A stretch of 64,000 bases of DNA from an uncultured Lachnospiraceae bacterium (GCA_910585215.1 CAJUDQ010000005.1:24354-88353), one strand, 5' to 3'. Shown: positions 10,001 through 18,323, counted from the stretch's first letter. The notes: generated by a model from the sequence alone, not told the origin. Numbers and translations are program-made.

Positions 10001-10191
10001 ATAAAGGAAACCAGAACCGTTCCATGATGAGGCTTTCCGGTTGGAAATGGAGGACCGTCATAAAACACAACCTCCTCTCCTGTCTTTTCTTCTACGGACT
10101 TTTCAAATACACGTTCTTTTTTCCAAAATGCAAGAATTTCTTCCTGAACATCTGCCATTTCCGGCTTTGGGGTTAATTCGTGATACTTCAT
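7039..10191 (-). CDS. ileS: isoleucyl-tRNA synthetase, type-2-like
   Basis: Class Ia synthetase that charges tRNA-Ile and edits valine. The 1050-residue length and overall sequence fit the longer eukaryote-like (type 2) bacterial IleRS, a group known for low mupirocin sensitivity. The catalytic domain carries WGWDCHGLPIE and the CP1 editing insert (TPWTLPSN, GVGIVHTAPAFGEDDY). Both class I signatures deviate: HIGH reads HHGT (residues 55-58) and KMSKS reads KLAKS (609-613). The anticodon-binding domain and a long C-terminal extension follow. Transcription starts at a near-perfect promoter and passes an Ile-specific T-box leader, so expression should rise when tRNA-Ile is uncharged. Confidence 0.96.
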   Translation of the reverse strand: MKYHELTPKPEMADVQEEILAFWKKERVFEKSVEEKTGEEVVFYDGPPFPTGKPHHGTVLVSFIKDLTARYQTMKGHKVPRVWGWDCHGLPIENQAEKLLGIEDKNEIEKNIGIDKFNEKCYEIVSNNNEAWKDYVEQMARWVDYDGAYKTMNPEFMESVMWAFKQCYEKGLIYKDYRVTPYCMHCETSLSISDTRESDSTRLRQDRWVIAKFKTALSLEHKCVYLLAWTTTPWTLPSNLCLAVGEHLNYSFVEAENEIYVACTNTLKNFPKLFGTSPKVLQEWKGSDFVGMEYEPLFDYFREKKSEGAFRVVSTDYVGAEEGVGIVHTAPAFGEDDYWTCKKHKIPLVNPVDEKGYFTSEITDFYQDSASCPVEDRKNVIEMNPVIIKYLYKHQKAVADGVINHNYPHCWRCKRPLIYKAMNAWYFNIEKIKPRLMELNEKINWVPETVKHGRFGNWLFNARDWNISRNRYWSTPIPIWECEECKERRVFGSIDEIYKASNVKLTNLHRQYMDKVTIPCKCGKTMRRVPEVLDCWFESGSVPFAQKHYPFENKEWFDSHFPCDFIVEYTGQIRCWFYYLHVLAVALFDKNAFKNCVVHGTILAKDGKKLAKSSKNYTDPMELMRQYGTDAFRLYLYQSNAMLINDLLFDESGIQKAYQQIILPYWNACSFYISYANIDEFKPEHGVLKQPVSENQLDKWILAELYETEKHISFHMDNYQVNKYVLYLTEFLDGLTNWYIRRSRRRFWSSGMSEDKRCAYETLYYVLVNLTKLFAPAAPILSEKIYQVLTDEYSVHLTEWPDICEEYENKELIKQVSLIQQIIYLARTIRNKNQIKNRQPLRCLKIALSDDTQSSMVSEFSGIIAEELNVKTVEIIKETKQIADIKYAPDFDEIRSRYPERISEIIKAIKQEQFILKQNEVILTINNIQESFAPEIILVTYQAKNGQHVASGQGIVVCLDLTLTEELKREGIAREIVRKIQDTRKQLKCEITDRILLEFDSEIEQKWTEYICQETMGNMEKIDRADVVLLAEDEKHHQIEIKVKKTVSKF

Positions 10192-10310
10192 TTTGCATAC
10201 CTGCCTTTCTTATTATAATAATAAATAAAATCAATAAACCTTTGATTTATGGTATCAGTCAGGCAAAGAAAAGTTTGTAGAAGTGTTTTTGTATGTCATT
10301 TTTTATAAAT

Positions 10311-10339
10311 AAAAAAGCTCCGTTCTGACAGAACGAAGC
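10311..10339 (-). terminator. T-box-controlled terminator of ileS
   Basis: On the minus strand a 10-bp stem with one G-U pair (10317-10326 with 10330-10339, three-base loop) is followed at once by six U (10311-10316). Its 5' arm overlaps the 3' arm of the alternative antiterminator, the arrangement expected for transcription attenuation. Confidence 0.85.
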
Positions 10340-10547
10340 CATATATCTTCTTCTATAAACCACTGTCAAACATACTATCATATGTCATCCCAATAACGGA
10401 GGATTTCCGACACAGCCTAATTGCAAAAAGCGTTCAGCCTGTAGCTCAAAAGTGATATTCAAAGTAATACTACTCTTGTTAAGCTCTCACCATATCTTAA
10501 CTCTCTGGGAATTTCGTAATACTTCTACTGTCTTTTTCATTGCCTTG
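10311..10547 (-). ncRNA. T-box leader (Ile) upstream of ileS
   Basis: Reading the minus strand from about 10547, the leader shows the stem I elements AGAGAG (10506-10501), GGTGAGAGC (about 10491-10483), and GAATATCAC followed by GAGC and CTGAAC. The specifier triplet is ATC (10456-10454), an isoleucine codon, matching the downstream gene. A CCGTTATTGG element follows as in stem III. The antiterminator pairs GACAG (10367-10363) with CTGTC (10331-10327) and a second GAAG/CTTC helix, enclosing a bulge that starts TGGT, which can pair with ACCA of uncharged tRNA. The bulge continues TTATA instead of the usual ACCGCG. A terminator closes the element. Confidence 0.88.
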
Positions 10548-10553
10548 TGGCAT

Positions 10554-10582
10554 ATTATAATTTCTGAATAATGATTTGTCAA
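10554..10582 (-). promoter_or_regulatory. strong sigma-A promoter of ileS
   Basis: Perfect TTGACA (10577-10582) and TATAAT (10554-10559) on the minus strand with 17-bp spacing. Transcription should start near 10547, just at the beginning of the T-box leader. The remaining part of the 490-bp gap (10583-10681) is A/T-rich and shows nothing else; 10192-10310 is the post-terminator leader ending in AGGCAGG before ileS. Confidence 0.85.
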
Positions 10583-10681
10583 GAGGAAAAATGAAACGTA
10601 TCACAGAAAAGTTGATATATGATAAAGACTGTTTAATATAAGTATATTTATTTTTTTATCATTTTTTACAATAAATTTCAT

Positions 10682-11536
10682 TTAAACGAACAGTGACTTT
10701 TCTCGAAATTCTGTCGGAGTACATCCCATATAACGTTTAAATAATTTATTAAAATAACTGCTATTATGAAAACCACAAGAAAATGCAATATCAGATATAC
10801 TGAAACTGCTGTCCAGCAATAAAAATGTACTTTGCTGAATCCGATATTGGTTCAAATAAACAACAGGTGAAACACTGGTTATTTCATTAAAAATACGACA
10901 CAAATACTCTCTGCTGGTATGTACGTAGTCAGCCAATTCCTGCAAGGATATTGTTTTTGAATAATTTTCTTTTATATAATCTATTACCGTCTTTATAATA
11001 CTGCTTTTTACACTCTGAACCGGCGCTTTTACCCGTCTGGCATTTTGGATAAGAAGAAAAAGGATATGATATAAAGATGATTTTATATAAAATTCATGCC
11101 CAAATGAAGCTTCTTTAAATATAGAACAGAGTTTTTGTATATGTATACAGATTTCTTTTGGCAAAGAAATCGGCAAAAGTAAAGATTGATTAATGATATG
11201 CTTGATATAAGACATAAAAATTTTATCTGATTCATGGCATAACAGGCTATAATCAAATACAAGAGCAATAAAACCGTGTTCTGTTTTATCCATTCCGCTT
11301 ATCATATGAATACAACCGGAATTTATAAACACTCCTTCTCCTTTTTGCAAAGTATAAGATTCTTTTTCAATTTGAACATTTACTACTCCCTCAGTAATCA
11401 CCAGAAATTCAAATTCTCTATGGTAGTGAAGCGGCGCTAAAAGGTCATACTGCCGGTTGAAATGATTGTTGTATAAAGCAACCGGAAAATCTGGTGTTCC
11501 ATGCTGTAATGGTTCTTTTAAACTTTCTTGTCTCAT
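10682..11536 (-). CDS. AraC-family regulator, divergent to the GH31 gene
   Basis: A 284-residue transcription regulator with an N-terminal cupin sensor (LHYHREFEFLVITEG near residue 36) and a C-terminal double helix-turn-helix of the AraC/XylS type (SLQELADYVHTSREYLCRIF and ISDIAFSCGFHNSSYFNKLFKR). It faces away from the GH31 gene across a 203-bp interval and is likely its regulator; the inducer is unknown. The start is supported by AAAGGAAAT. It shares the architecture of the regulator at 5207-6106, but the two are not close copies. Confidence 0.88.
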   Translation of the reverse strand: MRQESLKEPLQHGTPDFPVALYNNHFNRQYDLLAPLHYHREFEFLVITEGVVNVQIEKESYTLQKGEGVFINSGCIHMISGMDKTEHGFIALVFDYSLLCHESDKIFMSYIKHIINQSLLLPISLPKEICIHIQKLCSIFKEASFGHEFYIKSSLYHILFLLIQNARRVKAPVQSVKSSIIKTVIDYIKENYSKTISLQELADYVHTSREYLCRIFNEITSVSPVVYLNQYRIQQSTFLLLDSSFSISDIAFSCGFHNSSYFNKLFKRYMGCTPTEFREKSLFV

Positions 11537-11739
11537 AATATTTCCTTTTGATAAATACTCTTTTTGGTCAATATCGTTTTAGTATACTTTAAAAACGTTA
11601 TAGATTTTATCTGACAGATACAATATAATTGTACCATTAGGAACCAGATGTTTGCAATATAGAAATTTGTAATTATTTTTCTGTATTTTGTTAAGCAATA
11701 GATACTTTTTAGAAGTTAAATATATAAAGGAGAAAAATT

Positions 11740-13689
11740 ATGAATTTTAAACTGGAAGAACAATGTATTTTATTTCAAAGAGCCGGAGAAACAGGAAAAA
11801 TAAGCGCCTGCGGCAAAGACAGCATCCGTTTTCAGGCAACAGCATCCGGATATCTGACAGAACAGAACTGGACATTAATGCCGCAGAATATTCCCGCCAA
11901 GGTCTGGATAGAAAATGGAACTGCCTATCTCGAAAATGGAAATATGCTTGCTGTAATGGAAGACTGCGGAAAAATATCCTTTTATTACAAAGGCAAAAAA
12001 ATCCTTGCAGAAATGCCGGAAATGACTTTTAACAGCGGATATCGCAATTATGAAAACAAAGGAAGCAATCTCTGGAAAATTCGCGTGAGCTTTGAGGCAG
12101 ATGAAAAAGAAGCATTTTACGGACTTGGACATGAGCGTATAAATTGTTTTAACAAAAAGGGATGTACCATTGATTTATGTCATGTAAATACAAAAACATC
12201 TATCCCGTATGTTTATTCCTCTTTAGGGTATGGTTTTATATGGAATATGCCTTCTACCGGAAGAGTGGAGCTTGCCGCAAACCGGACACGGTGGGTCAGC
12301 GACTGTGCAAAGGGTGTTGATTATGTTATTATAGGCGGTTCTCCATATGAAGCGACGAAAACTCTGACAGACCTGACCGGACATGCACCAAAAATGCCGG
12401 AATGGGCATTGGGTTTCTGGCAAAGTAAGCTTCGATACGAAAACGAAGAGCAGGTATTAACTGTTGCGCGAAAATACAAAGAATTGGGGATTCCTTTATC
12501 TGTTATTATTATCGATTATTTTCACTGGACAGAACAGGGAGAGTACCGGTTTGACCCTGCATACTGGAAAAATCCGAAAAAAATGGCTGATGAACTCCAT
12601 AAAATGGGGATTCGGCTGATGGTATCCATGTGGCCTACAATAAATGAAAAGAGTGAGAATTATTATTACATGCTGGAACACAATATGTTAATGCGTACAG
12701 CACGGGGCAGCAATCGAGTGTTTGATTTTTATGGTCCACAGGCAGAGATTGATGCAACAAATCCGGAAACAAGAGCTTATGTATGGCAACGATTAAAAGA
12801 AAATTATTATGATAATGGCGTTGACTGCATGTGGTTCGACGAAGCGGAGCCAGAAATCCATCCGGAACATTTTGACAATCTTGTATTATATGAAGGAAAT
12901 GGAGATGAAGTGGCACTGCTTTATCCTTATTATTATGCAAAGCTTGTATATGACGGAATGATGGAAACCGGAAAGGATGAGATTGTGACTCTGTCAAGAA
13001 GCGCTTACCTTGGCGCACAAAAGTTTGGAACGGTTGTATGGTCTGGTGATATTCCTTCTACCTTTGAAAGTCTGACAGAACAGGTAAAATCGGGATTGAA
13101 TATGGCTATGTGCGGTATTCCATGGTGGAATACGGATATCGGTGGCTTTTATGGAGGAGATATTCATTCGGATTACTTCAGAGAGCTTATTATCCGCTGG
13201 TTCCAGTATGGTGTATTTTGTCCTGTTATGCGTCTTCATGGAAGCAGAATCGGTGCAGACAGGACAAGGGATATTATAGAACCCAGTGGTGATGAGAATG
13301 AAATCTGGAGTTTCGGCACAGAAAACTTTTCTGCATTAAAAGAGCTTGTTTTATTACGAAACCGGTTGATTCCTTATATCAAAGAACATATGGATAAGGC
13401 TTCTGAATTTGGTATTCCTGTTATGCGGCCGATGTTTTTCGATTTTCCAGATGATTCTGTCTGTTATGAAACAGGCGACCAGTATCTGTTTGGCAGTGAT
13501 ATTATTTTTGCTCCTGTTACTACACAGGGCTGTACTGCGCGAAAAGTATATCTGCCGGAAGGTACATGGATTTTAACAAAAGACAGAACAACGTATGAAG
13601 GGAAAAAATGGTATGATATAAATGCTGATATTTATGAATATATCGCGTTTGTGAAAAAAGACAGTCCTGTTTTATCCTGTTTTTCTTAA
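11740..13689 (+). CDS. GH31 alpha-glycosidase (alpha-xylosidase/alpha-glucosidase type)
   Basis: A 649-residue glycoside hydrolase family 31 retaining enzyme. An N-terminal beta-sandwich precedes the TIM barrel, which starts near WALGFWQSKLRYENEEQV. The likely nucleophile is Asp367 in CMWFDEAEPE and the acid/base Asp437 in VVWSGDIPSTFE; GIPWWNTDIGGF is a further family signature. No signal peptide is present, so it acts on imported oligosaccharides. It is shorter than YicI-type alpha-xylosidases (about 770 residues). The WFDEAEPE form of the nucleophile motif differs from the KTDFGE form of YicI and is closer to Cellvibrio-type GH31 enzymes; xylose, glucose or transglycosylation specificity is open. 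It has an AAAGGAG site and faces an AraC regulator. Confidence 0.9.
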   Translation: MNFKLEEQCILFQRAGETGKISACGKDSIRFQATASGYLTEQNWTLMPQNIPAKVWIENGTAYLENGNMLAVMEDCGKISFYYKGKKILAEMPEMTFNSGYRNYENKGSNLWKIRVSFEADEKEAFYGLGHERINCFNKKGCTIDLCHVNTKTSIPYVYSSLGYGFIWNMPSTGRVELAANRTRWVSDCAKGVDYVIIGGSPYEATKTLTDLTGHAPKMPEWALGFWQSKLRYENEEQVLTVARKYKELGIPLSVIIIDYFHWTEQGEYRFDPAYWKNPKKMADELHKMGIRLMVSMWPTINEKSENYYYMLEHNMLMRTARGSNRVFDFYGPQAEIDATNPETRAYVWQRLKENYYDNGVDCMWFDEAEPEIHPEHFDNLVLYEGNGDEVALLYPYYYAKLVYDGMMETGKDEIVTLSRSAYLGAQKFGTVVWSGDIPSTFESLTEQVKSGLNMAMCGIPWWNTDIGGFYGGDIHSDYFRELIIRWFQYGVFCPVMRLHGSRIGADRTRDIIEPSGDENEIWSFGTENFSALKELVLLRNRLIPYIKEHMDKASEFGIPVMRPMFFDFPDDSVCYETGDQYLFGSDIIFAPVTTQGCTARKVYLPEGTWILTKDRTTYEGKKWYDINADIYEYIAFVKKDSPVLSCFS

Positions 13690-13732
13690 ATATCTGCTTT
13701 ACAGATAATTTAAAATTTGATTTAAAGATAAG

Positions 13733-13780
13733 AAATAGAGCCGGAGAACAGATTCTGCAATCTATTTTCCAGCTCTATTT
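13733..13780. terminator. bidirectional terminator
   Basis: AAATAGAGC (13733-13741) pairs with GCTCTATTT (13772-13780), followed by T-rich sequence on both strands. It separates the convergent GH31 gene and the P-loop protein gene. Confidence 0.75.
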
Positions 13781-13806
13781 TGTCAATTGGAATATTTTAT
13801 CGTATA

Positions 13807-14472
13807 TCAAATTAACCCAAAATGCTTTGCCAGAAGTTCACAGACAGCTTCACGCGTATCTTTCCCGTCATCTTCACGCACCAATGTAAAAAAACCACTG
13901 TTTGCATATTCATCATAATGCTTCTGGCTATTGATTAAAGCTAATCCCTTTTTATAATTTTCCATAACAGCTTCCCTATTATCACAACTGTCAATTACAC
14001 CAAGAAGAAATTGTTTCTCCGGGTCACTGCGGTCAAAGAAACGCTCAACACTCATAGACTGTGGCGAAAGCATAACAGCAACATGGTGGTATTCTGAAAT
14101 TTCCTTTAAAATATCAATAGGGATATTTGTATCCACAATTACTTTTTTATCCTTTGCGACTGAAAGAAGCCAGACAACCTCAAATTCCGCCGCTTCTCTT
14201 GCTGTGCTAAATATCCAGCGTTCATACTCCTCTGGTGTACGGGTAACAAAATCCTTCCAGTCAGTTATATTTTTCATATAACATAAATCCGGCTGAACAT
14301 CAGGAGTTGCAACAATATCCGATACAGCAGAGTGAAAGTTTTCACCACAGCAAATCATATCATATTTTTCCGACAGCATTTTCACCATAGTAGATTTTCC
14401 AGCATAAGCTGTACCGGTAATAAAATAAACATTTTGCAAATAATGTTTTAGAATATTATTTTCTATCTTCAT
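13807..14472 (-). CDS. P-loop NTPase / nucleotide-kinase-like protein
   Basis: A 221-residue cytosolic protein with a Walker A motif near the N-terminus (YFITGTAYAGKSTMVKML, about residues 16-33). The following helices and the VIVDTNIPIDIL segment resemble small-molecule kinases or shikimate-kinase-like P-loop proteins. A substrate cannot be named. The ATG has a clean AAGGAGG site 6 nt upstream. It lies 97 bp downstream of a methyltransferase gene in the same direction, with no strong promoter visible in between, so cotranscription is possible. Confidence 0.65.
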   Translation of the reverse strand: MKIENNILKHYLQNVYFITGTAYAGKSTMVKMLSEKYDMICCGENFHSAVSDIVATPDVQPDLCYMKNITDWKDFVTRTPEEYERWIFSTAREAAEFEVVWLLSVAKDKKVIVDTNIPIDILKEISEYHHVAVMLSPQSMSVERFFDRSDPEKQFLLGVIDSCDNREAVMENYKKGLALINSQKHYDEYANSGFFTLVREDDGKDTREAVCELLAKHFGLI

Positions 14473-14569
14473 TTCAGCCTCCTTATCTAATAAATCATTA
14501 TTTTCATAAAAATGCTGCTTCGTTGCTTATGATTTCAAAGATAGAGTATTTAAACAATAAAAATTTGTT

Positions 14570-15271
14570 TTATTTCTTTTTTGCCACTAGAATCATGGCT
14601 TCTTCCATATCATCATATATTTCTATATCCGAAAAGCCGGCAGAATACAGCAATTCTTTCTCGTGTTCTAATGTTAATGGTATATCGAAATGCACAAATT
14701 GTTCATCTGGTATTTGAAATTTCTTTCGTTTCTCAAAATATTCCTTGCGTAATAGCTCCTCTTCCTCTGTACAACATGCTACATAATCACCTAAAAGAAA
14801 TACAGCTCCATGTTTCAGTGCATAATAAATATTTTGGTATAACATTTTTTTCTTTTCGGGCAGAAAGTGATGCAGGCTTTCAAAAGAAATAACTGCATCC
14901 CATTTCTCTATTTCCATATCATATTGAAAATAATCCATGCAGATTACTTCAGGGGGATTTATATATTTTTCTTTCAGTTTATCCAGCATACTCTGACATA
15001 AATCCACCCCTGTAACCGAAATATCCGGATATCTTTTATAAATTTCATCCAGTTCTAATCCTGTACCACATCCAATGTCCAAGACTTTTTCACATCCTTT
15101 TGGAAACAGTTCGGCAAATCTTTCATAAGATTTTTTCCATATAGACATATGTTCCTCATATCCTTCTATTCTTGCGGTAAAAAATTCTGACATTTCCTCT
15201 AAATTCTGGTCAGCAGTTTGTAAAAGCCATTCTCTTAATTCATTCATATACTTATCTGTTGTTTCGCTCAT
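14570..15271 (-). CDS. class I SAM-dependent methyltransferase
   Basis: A 233-residue Rossmann-fold methyltransferase. Motif I reads VLDIGCGTGLELDEI, the acidic end of strand 2 is TGVDLCQSML, and motif IV-like FESLHHF follows. The C-terminus ends with MEEAMILVAKKK, typical of the last strand of such enzymes. I choose the ATG at 15271, which has a GGAG site 9 nt upstream, rather than the upstream in-frame TTG. The substrate is unknown; the sequence resembles small-molecule methyltransferases of the UbiE/BioC-like class. Confidence 0.85.
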   Translation of the reverse strand: MSETTDKYMNELREWLLQTADQNLEEMSEFFTARIEGYEEHMSIWKKSYERFAELFPKGCEKVLDIGCGTGLELDEIYKRYPDISVTGVDLCQSMLDKLKEKYINPPEVICMDYFQYDMEIEKWDAVISFESLHHFLPEKKKMLYQNIYYALKHGAVFLLGDYVACCTEEEELLRKEYFEKRKKFQIPDEQFVHFDIPLTLEHEKELLYSAGFSDIEIYDDMEEAMILVAKKK

Positions 15272-15396
15272 ATTTTTATTCTCCAATCTGGTTTATTTTT
15301 ATCTTATTGTAATTTATTTTTTATCTGTGTTCCACCCTGAAAATTTTTAGAAAAAAATATAAGCTAATATTTTGGACAATTCAAAAAATAAATCCA

Positions 15397-15678
15397 TTAT
15401 TTATTATCCACCGCGCGATTTTCCCGAATAATTCTTTGTATACTTTTTTCCGATAAGAAATATTTTTCTGCCAGTTCGGAAATTTTTAATCCTGTTCGAT
15501 AATCTTTGTAAATCTGCTCATTCCGAACAGATAATTCCTGTTTTATTTTCGTACTCTTTCCCCATTCCTGCCTGTGATTCTGTTTTCTTGGAATATAAAT
15601 AGTTCTCCCGTCTACGTACTGTTGTATCAGCTCAATCACTTCCGCAGGAAGAATTTCTTCTGCTTTTATATAGCCCAT
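15397..15678 (-). CDS. CD3324-family small HTH protein
   Basis: A 93-residue protein whose layout matches the family named after C. difficile CD3324: an N-terminal ILPAEVIELIQQYVDGRTIY segment, an IPRKQNHRQEWG box, and a C-terminal helix-turn-helix (LKISELAEKYFLSEKSIQRI). The HTH is similar to the Mor/C-type phage regulators, suggesting DNA binding, but no target is known. It has its own promoter just after the mutS2-like gene and a good AGGAG site. Confidence 0.8.
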   Translation of the reverse strand: MGYIKAEEILPAEVIELIQQYVDGRTIYIPRKQNHRQEWGKSTKIKQELSVRNEQIYKDYRTGLKISELAEKYFLSEKSIQRIIRENRAVDNK

Positions 15679-15859
15679 ATCTGTCTCCTGTTAGAATAAA
15701 TGATAAGAAACAGCAATGACTATAACAATTCTTCAATAGCCTGCAATAGCCAATGCTATGCAGCTAAAATATATTTCCTCATATAAATCACCATCCTTTT
15801 TATCTTAAAATTTTTCTGTTTGAATATATTCTCAATTTTTACAGATTCCGTCAAAATTT

Positions 15860-15888
15860 AGTATAACAGATTTGCAAATTTTTGTAAA
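15860..15888 (-). promoter_or_regulatory. promoter of the CD3324-family gene
   Basis: TTTACA (15883-15888) and TATACT (15860-15865) on the minus strand, 17 bp apart. The leader to the start codon is about 175 nt and contains only a 12-codon ORF of doubtful value. Confidence 0.6.
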
Positions 15889-15905
15889 TTAAAGATTGCT
15901 CTTTT

Positions 15906-17828
15906 TTATTCTAAATTAATTTCTCCTTCTGTATATTTTCGCTCCATTTGATGTCTTAATTTTCGATTTTGAACCGTATCAAATACAATAGAAAAATCAT
16001 AATCTTCCGGATATAATTCAGATGCCTCTACTAAAAGCTTGACTCTTTTATGATTTATCCATATTTTTTTGTCTGGAAGCTGCACTCTTAAAATTCCTTT
16101 TTCATTTTCCGGCTGACATATAATTCCGATTTTTTTGTCCGGATATATCATTACACTGTCACCCAGTTGAAATTTTCTAATAGTTTTCTTTTTCCTTGGC
16201 GGTTTCTTTTTCTGAATTTTGGATGTGGTCTTCTCTTTTTTGAAACAATCTGTCTCTGTCATATCTGCACCAGCTGTTACATTTTCTAATATATCTTCCG
16301 GCATATCATCTCCATAAGCTGCCTTTCTCGCAGTGTAAAGCATTTTGCAGGACATTCCCATTTTTTCAGCAATATAAAATGCACAGCTCTCTCCTGCTTC
16401 TCCCAGTTTTAACTGATAGAGAGGCTTCAGGCTTTCTTTATCAAAAGTCATTCTTGCATTTATAATATGCTCTTCCTTTTCTGCATACTGTTTTACTTCC
16501 GGATAATGAGTTGTCACAAGAAATAAAGCCCCGCTTTTTTTCAATTCTTCCAATATTGCAACTGCAATTCCCATTCCTTCTGTCGGGTCTGTTCCAGAGC
16601 CAAGCTCGTCCATAATCACAAAACTTTCTTTATCCATTTTATCTAAAATTTCCAAAACATTTGTAATATGGGCAGAAAAAGTGGAAAGATTTTCTGACAG
16701 ATTTTGTCCATCTCCAATATCACAGAGAATATTGCTGTTCATGCAGATGTCAGCCTCCTTACATGTGACATGCAGCCCGCATTGTGCCATAATACAGTTT
16801 AATGCTACTGTTTTCATGGCCACAGTTTTTCCTCCGGTATTTGGTCCTGTAATAACAATTCCCGAAATTCCATTTCCCATTTCCAGAGAAAGCGGCACAC
16901 AGCTTTTTTTGTCTATCAGCGGATGTCTGCCGGCTTTTATCCGAATTTTTCTGTCTGTATTTATCTTTGGCTCATTTCCGTCAAATTCCAGACTGAGTTT
17001 CCCTTTGGAAAAAATAAAGTCCAGTTTTTCTATCAGCTTGATATTTTGTTTCAACACCTCTGCCTGTTCTGCAATCATATTTGTCAGAGAATACAATATC
17101 CGTCTTTCTTCATTTTCTGCATCAATATTTAAAATCTGCAGTTCGTCATACAGTCTAGATACTGCCGCAGGCTCCATAAATAATGTATTTCCCGTGGAAG
17201 ATTTATCAATAACACTTCCGCTTATTTTAAATTTATATTCTTTTTTTACCGGAATACAAAGATGTCCATTGCGAAACGTTGAAAAAGAATCTGACATGCA
17301 CAGTTTATTTCCCCTGATAATAGAATCTGCTTTTTCTTTCATTCTGCTTTCTACTCTGTCTATTTCATTTCTCAGTGATTTCAACAGCTTGGAAGCGCTG
17401 TCTTCTATCCTGCCATTTCTAATCTGCATATGGATAGCCTGTTTTATTTCTTCCAGCTCATCCAGATTTTCGTCATAATAGGCAAGAGAAATCTGATATA
17501 CCTGCCCTTTGTTCAGATAATTTTTCACGCGCATAACAGCAACCAGAGCTTTCTCAATTTCTTCAAGCTGTAAAGGATTCAGGCAGTCTCCTTTTTCTGC
17601 ATTTTCAACCCATTCTGTAATTCCATTCAGGGAAACAAGCGGAGGATTTCCGCATTTTTCAATGATAAGCCTTGCTTCTGTTGTTTCTTTTAATTTTTTT
17701 AATAACTCTGTTTCTGATAAATATGGAATACTGTTCTGAATCTCCTGTTTTGCCCATTCCGTAAGTGCCAGGTCTCTCCATATTTCTTTCACTTTGTCAA
17801 ATTCCAGAGCTTTTTCTGTATCAATCAT
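15906..17828 (-). CDS. MutS2-like ATPase lacking the Smr nuclease domain
   Basis: A 640-residue MutS-family protein of the MutS2 branch. The N-terminal core and clamp helices align with MutS2. The ATPase has Walker A GPNTGGKT, the FSAHITN segment, Walker B FVIMDELGSGTDPTEG and the TTHYPEVKQ switch. After a basic linker (IQKKKPPRKKK) there is a KOW-like domain (FQLGDSVMIYPDKKIGIIC), but the Smr endonuclease domain of full MutS2 (about 785 residues in Bacillus) is absent; the protein ends with a short charged tail. MutS2 acts on branched DNA and collided ribosomes; a form without Smr may keep binding or ATPase activity only. The gene may be a paralogue of a complete mutS2 elsewhere. Start has AAAGGAC upstream. 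Confidence 0.88.
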   Translation of the reverse strand: MIDTEKALEFDKVKEIWRDLALTEWAKQEIQNSIPYLSETELLKKLKETTEARLIIEKCGNPPLVSLNGITEWVENAEKGDCLNPLQLEEIEKALVAVMRVKNYLNKGQVYQISLAYYDENLDELEEIKQAIHMQIRNGRIEDSASKLLKSLRNEIDRVESRMKEKADSIIRGNKLCMSDSFSTFRNGHLCIPVKKEYKFKISGSVIDKSSTGNTLFMEPAAVSRLYDELQILNIDAENEERRILYSLTNMIAEQAEVLKQNIKLIEKLDFIFSKGKLSLEFDGNEPKINTDRKIRIKAGRHPLIDKKSCVPLSLEMGNGISGIVITGPNTGGKTVAMKTVALNCIMAQCGLHVTCKEADICMNSNILCDIGDGQNLSENLSTFSAHITNVLEILDKMDKESFVIMDELGSGTDPTEGMGIAVAILEELKKSGALFLVTTHYPEVKQYAEKEEHIINARMTFDKESLKPLYQLKLGEAGESCAFYIAEKMGMSCKMLYTARKAAYGDDMPEDILENVTAGADMTETDCFKKEKTTSKIQKKKPPRKKKTIRKFQLGDSVMIYPDKKIGIICQPENEKGILRVQLPDKKIWINHKRVKLLVEASELYPEDYDFSIVFDTVQNRKLRHQMERKYTEGEINLE

Positions 17829-17965
17829 TTTTATCGTCCTTTCCTAAAATAAAAGTTATGTATATCCGCCCAAAAGTGCAGCCATATGGTTTCAAACAGC
17901 ATAATTCCATATTTAGTGAAAGGAATAAAAGTATTCAAATAAAATTCACAAAATAAGTTTTCAAA

Positions 17966-18323
17966 TAAAAAATGCAATCAACACTTATGTTAATTGCCCA
18001 AATGGTATAACCAGTATTTATTCCTTGTTTGATAAAAATAACATCACTAAAAAATTGTTATAAAATAAAATTTAAGTTGATTACTATAATAATATATTTC
18101 ATATATTCCTATAAAGGGAATAAAAAATAATTTCTTAACAATTCCTAAGTCTATTCATATCAAAAACTGAAATCTAAAAAGGAAAATTATGCACAGCATT
18201 TCTAGGACAGATATAAGGGCAGACTTTTAGATATAACTTTTTATCAATGCCCTGTGGATATTTAATTTTCTCTCCTCTTCATTATTACAATGCTTAACAT
18301 AAAATACCTCTTTCTTTTTGAAT
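17966..18323 (-). ncRNA. possible ~350-nt non-coding RNA or mutS2 leader
   Basis: The unit is bounded by a minus-strand promoter (TTGACA 18353-18358, TATGAT 18330-18335, 17-bp spacing) and a hairpin followed by a U-rich tract. Within it the best ORF is 12 codons (MLSIVIMKRREN) behind a GAAAGAGG site near the 5' end. A GGGCA...TGCCC pairing is possible further on. No known RNA family was recognised. It could be an RNA, a decayed gene, or an attenuated leader of the mutS2-like gene. Confidence 0.35.
17974..17997 (-). terminator. hairpin terminator upstream of the mutS2-like gene
   Basis: GCAAT-C-AACA (17974-17983) pairs with TGTT-A-ATTGC (17988-17997) with one mismatch and a four-base loop; on the minus strand ATTTTTTATTT follows. 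Confidence 0.55.

Noticed and set aside
11588..11612. possible catabolite-responsive element near the GH31/AraC gap
   Set aside because: The sequence around AAAACGTTATAG departs from the cre consensus at both outer ends.
15679..15859. 12-codon ORF (MVIYMRKYILAA) in the leader of the CD3324-family gene
   Set aside because: Short, with ordinary spacing and no linked hairpin-terminator; could be chance in A/T-rich sequence.
16681..17478. 265-codon plus-strand ORF opposite the mutS2-like gene
   Set aside because: It lies wholly inside a well-supported MutS2-family gene, has no ribosome site and shows Ser/Phe-rich composition typical of an antisense frame.
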